Shown here: one piece after another, positions 50,369-60,245 of the stretch
How positions within the stretch are numbered: position 1 is the first letter of the stretch
How the letters are laid out: each line of letters begins with the position of its first letter
Origin: Rhodeus uyekii
Lineage: Eukaryota > Chordata > Actinopteri > Cypriniformes > Acheilognathidae
Length of the DNA stretch: 64,000 bases
NCBI GenBank assembly: GCA_037043235.1
Contig: JAWRVZ010000079.1
Span: forward strand, 2,208,001-2,272,000
Direction of reading: 5' to 3'
Position numbers and translations under genes: made by a program
Notes under the pieces: generated by a model
What the model saw: the letters and a program-made list of their open reading frames with translations, nothing else
Database searches by the model: none
What the model was told of the DNA's origin: nothing

Positions 50369-52628
50369 CACTCAAAAAAATGAGTGTTGAAAAAAGGGGT
50401 GTTGTTTGATTAAAATAAATAGAATATTTTGAAACAAATTAAACTAATCAGTTTTAAGGATGTACACAGTTATTTTAAGTCAGTCTGAACTAAATCCATA
50501 CGAAATTAAAATTAATTGTCGAAACAACGAAAGGGAATTTATTTGAGTCAACTACTACTACTTTTGCGCATGCTCAGATGACAGGAAACCCACGTGACCT
50601 TGTCAAACACCGCGGGAACTGGCACTTACCAGTTTCAACATTTGAAACTGGTAAGTGCAAGAATCTTTTATCGTCTTTGTCTGTATTTTGCTGATAGACA
50701 GTATAAGTATTTAAATCGGTCAGAATTCAACATAAAGCTGATATTTGACCGATTATTAGAATATCTGAAGCACTCTATAAGTCACATGTTGAGACTTGAT
50801 GAAACATGGTAAACTGATATAAATGCCTGTATGTATGTGTATAATTTGACATTAATGCGGTAGTCGCTTAGATCTAACTGTTGTTGAAAGCGTTATTTTG
50901 CGATATGGTTTCAGTGATGATATTAGTTGGCCATCTCATTCGGGCAGCTGATGCTGCACTTTAAGTGTCTCTGTACGGTGAAGACGAGAACGCTTCAAAT
51001 GTTTCACAGGAAAATGCAGATTAGGTAGCAACACTAAACATTACATGGAATTAATAATGCAGTTATAGTTCAACTGAATGCCTTACATCTATTTTATTTT
51101 ACAGGTTTTACAAGAGCTTAGTAAACGGCATCCCATGCTTGACTTTGAGACTTTTTCATGTGGTAAGTTGAATGAAGTAATAAAGGGATAGTTCACCCAA
51201 ACATGAAAACTGCATTAATTACTCATCCTCATGTAGTTCAATCGTGCTGCAACACGAAAATGAACCTCATTGATTGAATTTTATTATATGTATAGACATG
51301 AACATCCTAATTAACTTGATATTATGTTAAACCTGGAAATTTGAGAACCCAATTTCATTTAGTTTGCCTTTTTTCCTTTTAACAGATCAACAGTCCCACT
51401 GGAGTTTCTTGCTAAGCTTAAGCAGTTTCAGACAGTCAAAGACATCATGCAACCCATTTCACAGGTTGGTCAGCCAATTAATTACTTCATACAGATTTTA
51501 TGTACTTTTATACTTGGTTATTGATTTGTTAAGGTCAAATAATCAATGTGTTATGCCTTTTTAACAGAATAACAGCATGCGAAGAGAATGATCATCAAAA
51601 CATTGTGTGAACTTTGAGGACCATGTACAGCCATTCAAGGAGTACATTGTAAGTAAATGCTTATCTCTCCTTCACTTTCATGTTTACATTGTTTTGTTTG
51701 TTTATATTGCACATTTCATGTTTACTGTCATTTAAAAATTACTTGTCTCACAAATTAAACACATTTTTTTAATTTTGCACAGGATTGCGACTGGTTGAAT
51801 ACTAAAGAAGCCATGGAGCATATATAGTAATGGTGATCTATATGGTTCGACCCAAAGGATCGAGATTGAAGGGACTGAGGTTCTCTCATCTTTAAGGAAT
51901 GGATGGACACAAAGTTTCACCAAAGGTGCATGTCCTAATCTTGTGTGAGTAACCGTGTGTGTTTGGACTCAAAAGACTAAATCTTGATGCAAGAAGTAGC
52001 TGTAGCCCATTGTTGTGATGCAGCCTTTTCAGTGTTTTACACATTTTTGTAAAAATGCTTCAAGTGCTGGGAACTTTAAAACTACTGCTGTCAGTATCAG
52101 GATTGTTAAACAAATTAGTGTGTTTATTTGTTTATTTTAAATTGATTTGGCAATGTCAGTGATTACAATTTCTTGCAAATACATTGAAATGTCAATATTG
52201 GTAATCTTTCTTGAATTATGTGTTTGTTTCTTTTTTTGTGTATGTGTTTTGTGCTCTTCTGTTCCATTTGCCTAAGTTAAGTTGAGACAACACAGTTCAA
52301 ATGCATGGAAATAGGTGTCATAATAATATTGAGTTAAACCAACGACTTGCTCATTTGACTCTGTTTTAAGTAAATAAAGTTGTTCAGTCAACTTAATTTC
52401 TGGTTGTTCATATTATATAGTTCAAATTCATTGGCTCAACAAGATCAAATAGTTTACAGGTAAATTCCACCAGGTAATTCAAATCAAAATGATTTGGTCT
52501 CATTGATTCAACATAAATTTTGCTCTTCTGTTCCATTTGCCAAAATTAAGTTGACAACACAATTCAAATGCGTGGAAATAGGTGTCATAATAAAATTAAG
52601 TTATACCAACGATTCATTTTTTTTAGTG
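50369..52628 (+). mobile_element. CACTA/EnSpm-type element with exon-like cargo
   Basis: Begins CACTCAAAAAAATGA and ends TTTTTTTAGTG (inverse CACTAAAAAAA); TA lies on both sides. The interior has four splice-bounded segments on the plus strand: 51105-51162, 51386-51464, 51568-51650 and 51782-51930. Segments encode phrases such as LQELSKRHPMLDFETFS, VPLEFLAKLKQFQTVKDIMQ, CVNFEDHVQPFKEYI and DCDWLNTKEAMEHI, but frames do not join cleanly and stops are present. About 100 bp is directly repeated (near 52249-52350 and 52519-52620). The cargo family is not recognised. Confidence 0.6.
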
Positions 52629-53099
52629 TACTCTGGTGACATTCTGTGGTAGCAATAATGTAGTATTCATATGATTACTAGTCTTCTACTGTCTTTTATC
52701 AGTGGGAAGACAGTGTGCATTTTTCAGTGACCCAACAAATCGGTTATTTGGGGAATTTTCTGAAGTTTTCAAAATGCATGCTTTATAATAAACCGAATTC
52801 TCCTTATATGTAGACTTTATCTTCATAAATTGTAATATTTCAGATTGTAAACCTATTTTTGCAGTATACTAACTAAGATTATTCACTTACAATCTCCCTC
52901 TCACTTACCAAAAAATCTCTATGAACGTACAAATTGTACACACTACCAAATTTTACTGTATTGAATGTGTAATTTGTGAAATGTCCTTGTTTTGTGGTAT
53001 TGGTCATATTATTTTCATTCTATCTATTGATATTATTTTTAATTATTGTTATGTACTAATTTTGTTGTACCAGAGCGTAAAGTAAATGTTCAAATAAAG

Positions 53100-53218
53100 C
53101 ACACACACACACACAAATAATTAATTAATGTTTTAATATAAATACATTCGCGCGCTCAAATCCTGACCGCAAATTCACCTTCAAGCTGGAAGGTAAGGCA
53201 GGCTTTTTTGTGTTAATG
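53100..53218. other. Short AT-rich spacer with CA run
   Basis: CA run at 53099-53114, then unremarkable sequence up to the THAP element. Confidence 0.4.
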
Positions 53219-53834
53219 GATGGTTTTCCCATAATCGTAAATACCCATGATGCACCGCGACGGCGGCCATGCGGCAAGAAAAGCGTGCAATTCAACATTT
53301 GTGAAGCGTAAAACAGTGTTTTTCAACCAGTGTTCCGCGGCACACTAAATGGCGACTTTCTAAAGTGAAAGTGAAAGCTGATCTCACCCGCACTCCTGCC
53401 AGTGCGTCGCACAAGACGATCGCTTCGCTACGCTCCCCCCCCCCCCCCCCCCTTTTACCATCATCAATATCAAAGGTATGTTTCAGCATAACTACTTACC
53501 ATTTTATTAGATATACACAATGCATTAAATAATGGGGGGAAATGATTTAATTTTTATGACTGTTCTGTAGTTATGACTTTTTCTATACTGTCTTGCTTAC
53601 AAAATGCATGCATTTATATTTCTACTGTTAACACATCTATTTGTATTAAGCTGATGAGCTTGATGAATTAGAGTCCAACAAGCTAAATACAATTGTTGTT
53701 GTTTTAGTTTTTCAGGTTAACTACAAAGTGCAAGAAATTGACTTTACATCGGGAAAAACAAAGAAAAAGCAACTTGATCAAGCGACTTGGATTGTCAATG
53801 TGATCTTTGAAAGCATTCTAATCAGTTCTTGTTT

Positions 53835-53872
53835 TCCCTGGGAATCAAACCCATGATCTTGTACACATATTT
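53835..53872 (-). repeat. tRNA-like B-box fragment
   Basis: The minus strand contains GATCATGGGTTTGATTCCCA, a T-arm-like sequence similar to the tandem units at 48.7-49.3 kb. Only the 3' half is present. Confidence 0.4.
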
Positions 53873-54963
53873 CATGAATGTTTTATTACAAATGATATGT
53901 ATGCATTGTTTACACTTAATAAAACAGACTTTAAATGTGTGAACAATGAGTTATTGTCCTCTGCTGTTTTTTCTGCAGGTTCAAGTGTCCCTTTCAGAAA
54001 GAACTGAACTTTTTCAACACGCTCATTAACAATGGGAACATTTTCATCAATGTCTGGATTGATAACTGATGTTTGAAGAGCCAAAAGTGCTTCTGCAGTT
54101 TTCAGTTGTATCTTCTTCCTTTCATCCCTCTGTTTGGATCTTTCATAATGTTTCTTCACAGACAAATTAGCTGAGGTCTTCTTTTCGACATATCCCATTT
54201 TTAAAGATGGTTCCCAATTAGGATTTGTCTTATCATATAGGTCTGCTTTTTCACCTAGAAATATATAAATATAATAAAATATAAGTATACACAAATTAAA
54301 GAAAAGACTTTTAAATACTTGTATTATATTAATATTAACATGAAAAATGAAATGCAAATTATACAATGAATAGTACAACATTTACTTGCTAGGGCACAAT
54401 AATCAATATTATTACATATGTACATGTATATAATACAACATACTAGTACATGTAGTAAACACATTCTGACATGTATATGTACTGGAATTCTGTGCATTTA
54501 CACATACATGTACCATTCATGCACATTGTACAGCTTTTAATTTAGTCTTTAAAACATGTTACAATAAATCTGAGATTTGAGAAATTTGAGATTTAATTGC
54601 ATATTTTATAGTTACTATTTTTCCTCTTTTCCAAAACATCAAATAATAAATAAATAGTCAATGTTTGTTTTCTTTTGGAAGTTTTTTGGAACAGGCAATC
54701 ATGTCTGTCATGCACCTTTACATTAATTTAGAAGTAAAAAAATAAATACTTACCCGAAATAAAATGTTCTGAGCAGACTTTGTACTGTCGTTTCCTTGGA
54801 TCAGGGTTGAAATCAGCATGGTTGATACGGGAAAGCCACAGCATCCTCTCTTTCGAAATGTCCTGCGTTAGCTTCCCTTGGTGATAGATCACTTTTGGTA
54901 TATCTTACGCTCTTCATGGCCAGATCGGTCGGTACAACCTCACACAACACAGGTTTTTACCAT
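53872..54963 (-). pseudogene. THAP-domain transposase pseudogene, two exons
   Basis: Exon 1 (54754-54963) encodes a THAP zinc finger: MVKTCVV, then an in-frame TGA at 54942-54940, then GCTDRSGHEERKIY. A frameshift near 54900 leads into LWLSRINHADFNPD and KVCSEHFIS, the C-x2-H half of the C2CH site. A perfect donor (GG|GTAAGTA) at 54753 and acceptor at 54255 join exon 2 (ending 53872), which reads GEKADLYDKTNPNWEPSLKM followed by a Lys/Arg/Glu-rich helical stretch. Two lesions in exon 1 plus loss of the catalytic domain make it non-functional. Confidence 0.75.
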
Positions 54964-55939
54964 TGTTTACGTTCTTTTGTGTACTTAATCCGATTCGATT
55001 TTAAAATGACCGGTATTGGTTTTGTTTACCTTTTGATCGATACGTCTTTTGCCGTACATCATGGCGGACGGAGGTATTGTCGGCAGTAACTTGACGTCAT
55101 CGGAAAACCATCAATTTTTTTTTTAACATTATTTATCATCGTTGTGCAGCTTTTTATTGTATATGACAGTGTAAACGGTTAAATAACCATTTTATTTAAA
55201 AAAATTTAATTAATGTCCCGTTACAATACGATTGCAAACGGTATCAATAAAGTCAAAAATGCGTCGGATCACATCATGCGAAAATCACATCATCAGCCAG
55301 AAAAAAAGTTTTAATCAGTTTAGAAACCGAATTCATGTGACAGTTGTTGTTATTTCATAGGTGATTTCAAATATGACATTATATTGTACGCTTGCTGAAC
55401 ATCTTTGGGATAATTCGATGTTTCCTCATTCAAAGAGAGTTGTATACTTTTTTGATCGAGAGATGTTTTAAAACGAGTGAAATGTATTGACTAAAACATG
55501 AATTAATCTTTAGACATGGACTATTTCTTAATTACAAACATGTAAAAAAAATTAATTTGTGATCTCATGAATGCGGGCCTTGCCAGGCGACCTCGAGAGA
55601 ATTTGTAAATTTTCAGAGAATTTACAAATGGCGACTAATGCACAGTAAATACATCATAACATCATGAACAAATGTCACAACCTGTTAATTCTCTCTCTCT
55701 CTCTCTCTCTAGCTAGCTGTCAAGATGCCCCTGAGATTTTTATGTGTTACAACTGCCGATGTCAGAAAAGCCCTTGAACACTTCAAAGGTTACTATTAAC
55801 TTGCTCTGTTAGTGCGGTTCATTTGAATAAGTGTGAACGCTGCCATCCGAACCCTGATTTGCACAAAACAAACCAAAAGATGGTAAACGTGTAGTATAGC
55901 GTCGGTAATTACGAACTAGCATAGACCCAAAACCGATGC

Positions 55940-56001
55940 AATAACATGAAAAGACACCCAACAAAGCTGTTTTCAAAAATTGGGTGTCTTTTCATGTTAT
56001 T
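55940..56001. repeat. Hairpin with 22 bp perfect arms and 18-base loop
   Basis: ATAACATGAAAAGACACCCA (55941-55960) is exactly mirrored by 55981-56000, and one further pair matches on each side. Origin unknown. Confidence 0.9.
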
Positions 56002-56367
56002 ACAGCAGATTTTGTCACGTCTCTTGTTTGATGTGCTTTCTTTCCCCTTTATGTCCTGTGTTCTTTATGACTGTCGCCACGCACGTGGCTGTGTTTACAT
56101 GAGTCTGCTGTGGGTATGTCATGATTGCCCCCACCCCCTTGTTATTCACTTCATGCCTCCGCAACTGTTATCACTCTTCCCAGTTACCTCTTATTTATTC
56201 CTCTTGTGTCTGTTGTCTTGTGCTTGATCGTTGTTGTTTGGTCTCCTTCTCAACTCGACTTAGCCCGTTTGCATCTTGTCAACGTGTCGTGTGTTTAAGG
56301 CTCCAGAGCCGCTTATTTTCCCTGTTTTGTTTTTGCTTTTACGCTTTTCCTTTTCTCCTGTCACCTG

Positions 56368-56911
56368 TAGTGATGGCCAAATGAGGCTTCCTGAACCACT
56401 GAGGCTTTCCATTACCCGAAGCCTCATGACACAGTGTGCTCCCTACTGACACCTGCTGTGCAAAGCAATGTATCGCACACAAATCTATTCATCCTGAGCA
56501 ACCAAATTGTCATATCAATTTTTCTATTGCCTGTGTATTAAATAAAGTATTCTACTCTGCTTGTATTAACCTATGCACACACAACTCACACAAACAACTT
56601 TGCGTTAAACTATTCAGTAGTTCTTTGGGTTAGTGATAACAGTGAATGCCCCCAAATGATTGTAAAGAAATTATTGTGAGTGCACAATAATATTATTTAT
56701 ATTATTATATTTATTGCAAAAATATTATAAATATTGCAGTGTTGATTGGGAGTACAATAGTGCAGTGCTTATGGGACTGGAATTGTGGAACAGCAAACTG
56801 CAATAGGGATGACACCCAAACACCCTTTCACAGGGCACCGATGATGCTGGACGACATAAGAACGTTCGCACTAGACCAAATTTCTAAGCTTTCCCTAATA
56901 CAGTCTAGTCT

Positions 56912-56942
<31 letters not shown>

Positions 56943-56997
56943 GCAATATTATATATAATAATAACACTACTAACAATATAGGCTATATCGTGGAAAT

Positions 56998-57075
<78 letters not shown>

Positions 57076-57489
57076 TTACATATTATACTGTAATACATAT
57101 TATACTTTATACATAACGTTCGTTCTAATGTAAAAAAAATAATAAAATAACATTTCTAGTCAAAAAATAAAAACCTGTAAGTTGCATCAAAAACCAGCCC
57201 AATACATTTTTCCCCGGCCGGACGTGACCAAAAGGAGCCCAATTGGGCGGGAACCCGTTCAATCTGGCAACACTGCACAAGAGGCGCGAGGTTTTGAACC
57301 ACCTTTATGCGGAAGCGACACTCAGAATGAAGCAGAAATTCATATTCAGCAGAAACCGAGGCCTCGTTTGTCATCGTCACGTGATTTTCGCGGAAACGAT
57401 ACACGCCTCAAATCGGGGCTTCATCTGGAACCCCCCTTTCGGCTCGACACAAGCTCCGGAGCCTCGCTTCAGATGTCCCATCATCACTA
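56368..57489. mobile_element. hAT-like non-autonomous element
   Basis: Begins TAGTGATGGCCAAATGAGGC and ends CCCATCATCACTA, an inverse match over the first eight bases, with GAGGCTTC/GAAGC(C)TC-type subterminal motifs at both sides. An 8 bp duplication is not evident. Internal ATA (56912-56941), AT (56998-57022) and GT (57030-57071) microsatellites. No transposase frame. Confidence 0.6.
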
Positions 57490-57651
57490 GCCATCATCCC
57501 GCCCAATTGATAGTTCCCACAAGCCTCGGCAGGTCCCCGTGACGCCATCTTGATAGGCAGTAAGCGCGAAGTTTAAAGCAGCTGCTGCAGGTAACGCTAA
57601 AGGAAATCGTTCTGCGGACAAAAGACTAAACATTTTTTCATTACAAGGAAA

Positions 57652-57972
57652 ATGGCATCCAAACCACCACTAAAGGAGAAATACAGGGATGGATTAGATG
57701 AGCAGACAAGGCTTAGATACGACCAGAAGATCGCGTGTATTGGAATCAATCCATATGAAGTGTCGAGCAAGGAGATGTCTAGCGACGTAGATTTGCTCCC
57801 GGCAATTTCGTACTATGACATTGTAAACTATTTGGTACATACAAAAAGTGCTTACTCATCAGAAGAACTTAGAAGTTTTAAAGCAATGGAATCGTACAAT
57901 CAATGCTTCACTGGATGGGGAAAAGATGTTTTGTCGATGAGAGTCAACAACAAAGTACTAGTGACAGGCCGA
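57652..57972 (+). CDS. First exon of a YqaJ/SWIM-type transposon-associated protein
   Basis: ATG at 57652 opens a 112-codon frame starting MASKPPLKEKYRDGLDEQTR, with CIGINPYEVSS, ISYYDIVNYLVHTKSAY and FKAMESYNQCFTGWGKDVLS. This matches my recollection of the N-terminus of fish proteins that later carry a SWIM finger and a YqaJ-type nuclease domain. The frame runs into a donor CCGA|GTAAGT at 57973, so the open stretch is probably exon 1. No downstream exon is seen before the DIRS insertion. Residual gene, solo exon, or exon of a gene interrupted by the DIRS element are all possible. Confidence 0.55.
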
Positions 57973-57989
57973 GTAAGTAAACCAGTGTG

Positions 57990-58425
57990 AATATTAGGGA
58001 TGTGCTTTTCGACTAATTTGTTAGTCATTTAAAACGAAAATTTTGTAACCGACTAGTCTAAAAGTAATGCCGTTAGAAATAAGATCGTTTCTGCGGCGCG
58101 CTTTACCTTCTGCAGCTGTGTATGTAGCGAGGCGTGTGTGTCGGTTTCCATGGTGAAACCCGTGACAATGAGTTCAATAAACAGGTAAAGAATAAAGTAT
58201 ATATCTATATATTTATTTAAACTGAACGTGATCACAGTGGCGGACAGTTGTAGTAAATGACGCGATGATTCGGCTGTTTCGGCTCGTCTCTCCAAACATT
58301 TCCGTGTCTGTCCAGTGGAACAGTTTATAAAACACTTTTCTGTCTCCTCGTACTTTAAAATACTCCCACACCTCGCTCGTCTTTCAGTGGTCATTATTAA
58401 ACCCGCCGTGACTGATATAAACAAA
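57990..58425. other. Possible hAT terminal fragment interrupted by the DIRS element
   Basis: TTAGGGATGTGCTTTTCGAC at the left resembles a hAT start and the following sequence has CG-rich pieces of non-repetitive character. No second end is visible because the DIRS element begins at about 58429. Confidence 0.3.
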
Positions 58426-58467
58426 AACGTCTCCGGTTACTATCGTAACCTCCGTTCCCTGAGAGAG

Positions 58468-58632
58468 GCGGGAACGAGACGGTGCATGGAAAAAATGCAT
58501 TTGGGAACCTCCCCTTCACGTAAATTTCTGAAACCTTATAGGATAACGCCAGTTGACAACTGGCCAATTGTCGCGCGATGCGCTCTGGCTGTCAGACAGT
58601 ATAAATAGCATAAGCGCGGCACTTGCGTCAGA
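58468..58632 (+). repeat. DIRS left inverted terminal repeat (165 bp core)
   Basis: By eye identical to the inverse of 63820-63984. Outside it lies a unique 39-base tip (58429-58467) with a small GGTTAC/GTAACC hairpin. Confidence 0.93.
58600..58608 (+). promoter_or_regulatory. TATA box in the left DIRS terminal repeat
   Basis: The same TATAAATAG, reading into the element from the other end because the terminal repeats are inverted. It would drive antisense transcription toward the recombinase gene. Confidence 0.6.
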
Positions 58633-58683
58633 ATCATGACTGAACACGGCACAGCTGGTCAAGCGACGAACACGGCGGACGTT

Positions 58684-58795
58684 GCACCGTCTCGTTCCCG
58701 CCTCTCTCAGGGAACGGAGGTTACGATAGTAACCGGAGACGTTCCCTTTCGAGGGCGGGAACGAGACGGTGCATGGAAAAAATGCATTTGGGAAC
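58684..58795. repeat. DIRS internal complementary region
   Basis: The first half (58684-58741) is the inverse of the outer left end, including the unique left tip. The second half (58742-58795) is the inverse of the outer right end. The two halves meet at GACGTTCCC, so this region is complementary to the joined ends of a circle, as described for DIRS-1. Confidence 0.92.
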
Positions 58796-59171
58796 GGTGT
58801 TCAATCCCGCCGTGATTGAGACTTAGACCAGTCTGATACAGGGAACATACACCAAACGCAGCTCGTCCAATGGCAACGTCGCCACGTGTGCTCACTACTG
58901 ATAGGTGCAGCTAAGCCAATGAAATCTTAGCTAAAGCTTGTCAAAATTTGCATATCAGCAGCATGAAAAATAGCGGGCTGCGTTATTACAAGGCAGACGT
59001 GACTATTCAGAAAGCATTAAAGCACAACTAGTGTGAGCGCATAGCGTCAACGGCAAAGCGGTGACCGTGAGCACATAAGCACAAACTACTGTACAGAAAT
59101 CCCCAGCGTCAACAGCACAGCGGTAACAACTGTATTTTGAGAAAAGTAGCAATATCCCAGGAATAATTGAT

Positions 59172-60245
59172 TCAATTACTCACCGAAAGCACTTGAGACG
59201 CCAAAGATGGAACATCCAGTTTATAAAACCTGGCGAAGGTGTTCTGAGAAGACCAGCCAGCAGCAAAACAGATATCCTGTATTGACGTACCTCTAGACCA
59301 GGCCCACGATGAGGCAATAGCTCTCGTCGAGTGAGCTCTGATGTTGAGAGGGCATTCCTGTCCCTGATTCGCATAAGCCAAAGCAATAGCGTCCACTATC
59401 CAGTGAGAAAGCCTCTGTTTAGAGACAGCATTTCCTCTAGTAGCGCCACCATAGCACACAAAGAGCTGGTCCGACTGTCGGAATGCGGCGGATCGGTCCA
59501 AGTAAATACGCAAAGCCCTGACGGGGCAGATAGCCCTCTGAGCGCCGATGTCCTGTGAGGTTGACGGCTCTGAAGACAAGGCGAGCAGAGAAACTACTTG
59601 CGCTTTAAATGGAGTAGAGAGCGATTTTGGCACGAAGCCAGGTCTCGGCCGGAGAGTAACACTGCAGTCTCCGGGCCCGAAACGAATACAATCGTCACTC
59701 ACTGAGAACGCATGCAAGTCCCCAATGCGCTTAGCCGATGCCAGTGCGAGAAGCAGCGCCGTCTTCTGTGAAATCTCCTTAATCGCGACCGATTCCAAGG
59801 GCTCGAACGGCGGCAGAGAGAGAGCTCTCAGAACCAACGCCAAATCCCACGGCGGAACCGATGGGGGGCGTGGGGGGTGTAATCTCCTCGCACCTCTGAG
59901 AAATCTGACCATTAGTGGATGCCTCCCGATCGATTGCCCGTCGTCCGGTGAACGAAACGAGGCGACAGCGGCCACATAGACCTTTAGAGTAGACGGAACA
60001 CTCCCGTCATCCAGCCGGAGCTGTAAAAACTGTAACACATCTGACACGGGACAGCTCACCGGGTCGATATTGTGCTCGTTGCACCATTTCACGAACACTC
60101 CCCATTTCAGGGAATAAAGGCGTCTCGTGGAAGGTGCACGAGACTCCGCGAGAGTCTCCAGCACACTAGAAGGTAGTGCGAGCTCTTCTAAGGCCCCTGA
60201 AGCGGCCACGCGTGCAGGCTCCACAGCTCGGGGCTGGGATGCCAT
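59172..60245 (-). CDS. DIRS tyrosine recombinase
   Basis: Using the ATG at 60245 gives 357 residues. The N-terminal SAM-like core-binding region includes RAPSTRRLYSLKWGVFVKWC. The catalytic domain shows R173 (SAKRIGDLHA), H305-x-x-R308 (RAHSTRAIAS), W331 (AAGWSS) and the nucleophile Y341 (ARFYKLDV), a complete set for a tyrosine recombinase. The frame is open much further upstream (to 62273) across the RT ORF, but no recombinase homology lies there. The enzyme would integrate a circular DNA intermediate into the genome. Confidence 0.92.
   Translation of the reverse strand: MASQPRAVEPARVAASGALEELALPSSVLETLAESRAPSTRRLYSLKWGVFVKWCNEHNIDPVSCPVSDVLQFLQLRLDDGSVPSTLKVYVAAVASFRSPDDGQSIGRHPLMVRFLRGARRLHPPRPPSVPPWDLALVLRALSLPPFEPLESVAIKEISQKTALLLALASAKRIGDLHAFSVSDDCIRFGPGDCSVTLRPRPGFVPKSLSTPFKAQVVSLLALSSEPSTSQDIGAQRAICPVRALRIYLDRSAAFRQSDQLFVCYGGATRGNAVSKQRLSHWIVDAIALAYANQGQECPLNIRAHSTRAIASSWAWSRGTSIQDICFAAGWSSQNTFARFYKLDVPSLASQVLSVSN

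Larger units (their letters stand above)
53219..55112 (-). mobile_element. Deleted THAP-transposase DNA element bounded by GATGGTTTTCC inverted repeats
   Basis: GATGGTTTTCC at 53219-53229 and its inverse GGAAAACCATC at 55102-55112 bracket a 1.9 kb region that contains a broken THAP-domain gene on the minus strand. The organisation and protein resemble ISL2EU/Harbinger-type transposons whose transposase has an N-terminal THAP finger. The DDE catalytic region is absent. A hAT end (53313-53342) and a run of 18 C (53435-53452) are nested inside. Confidence 0.6.
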
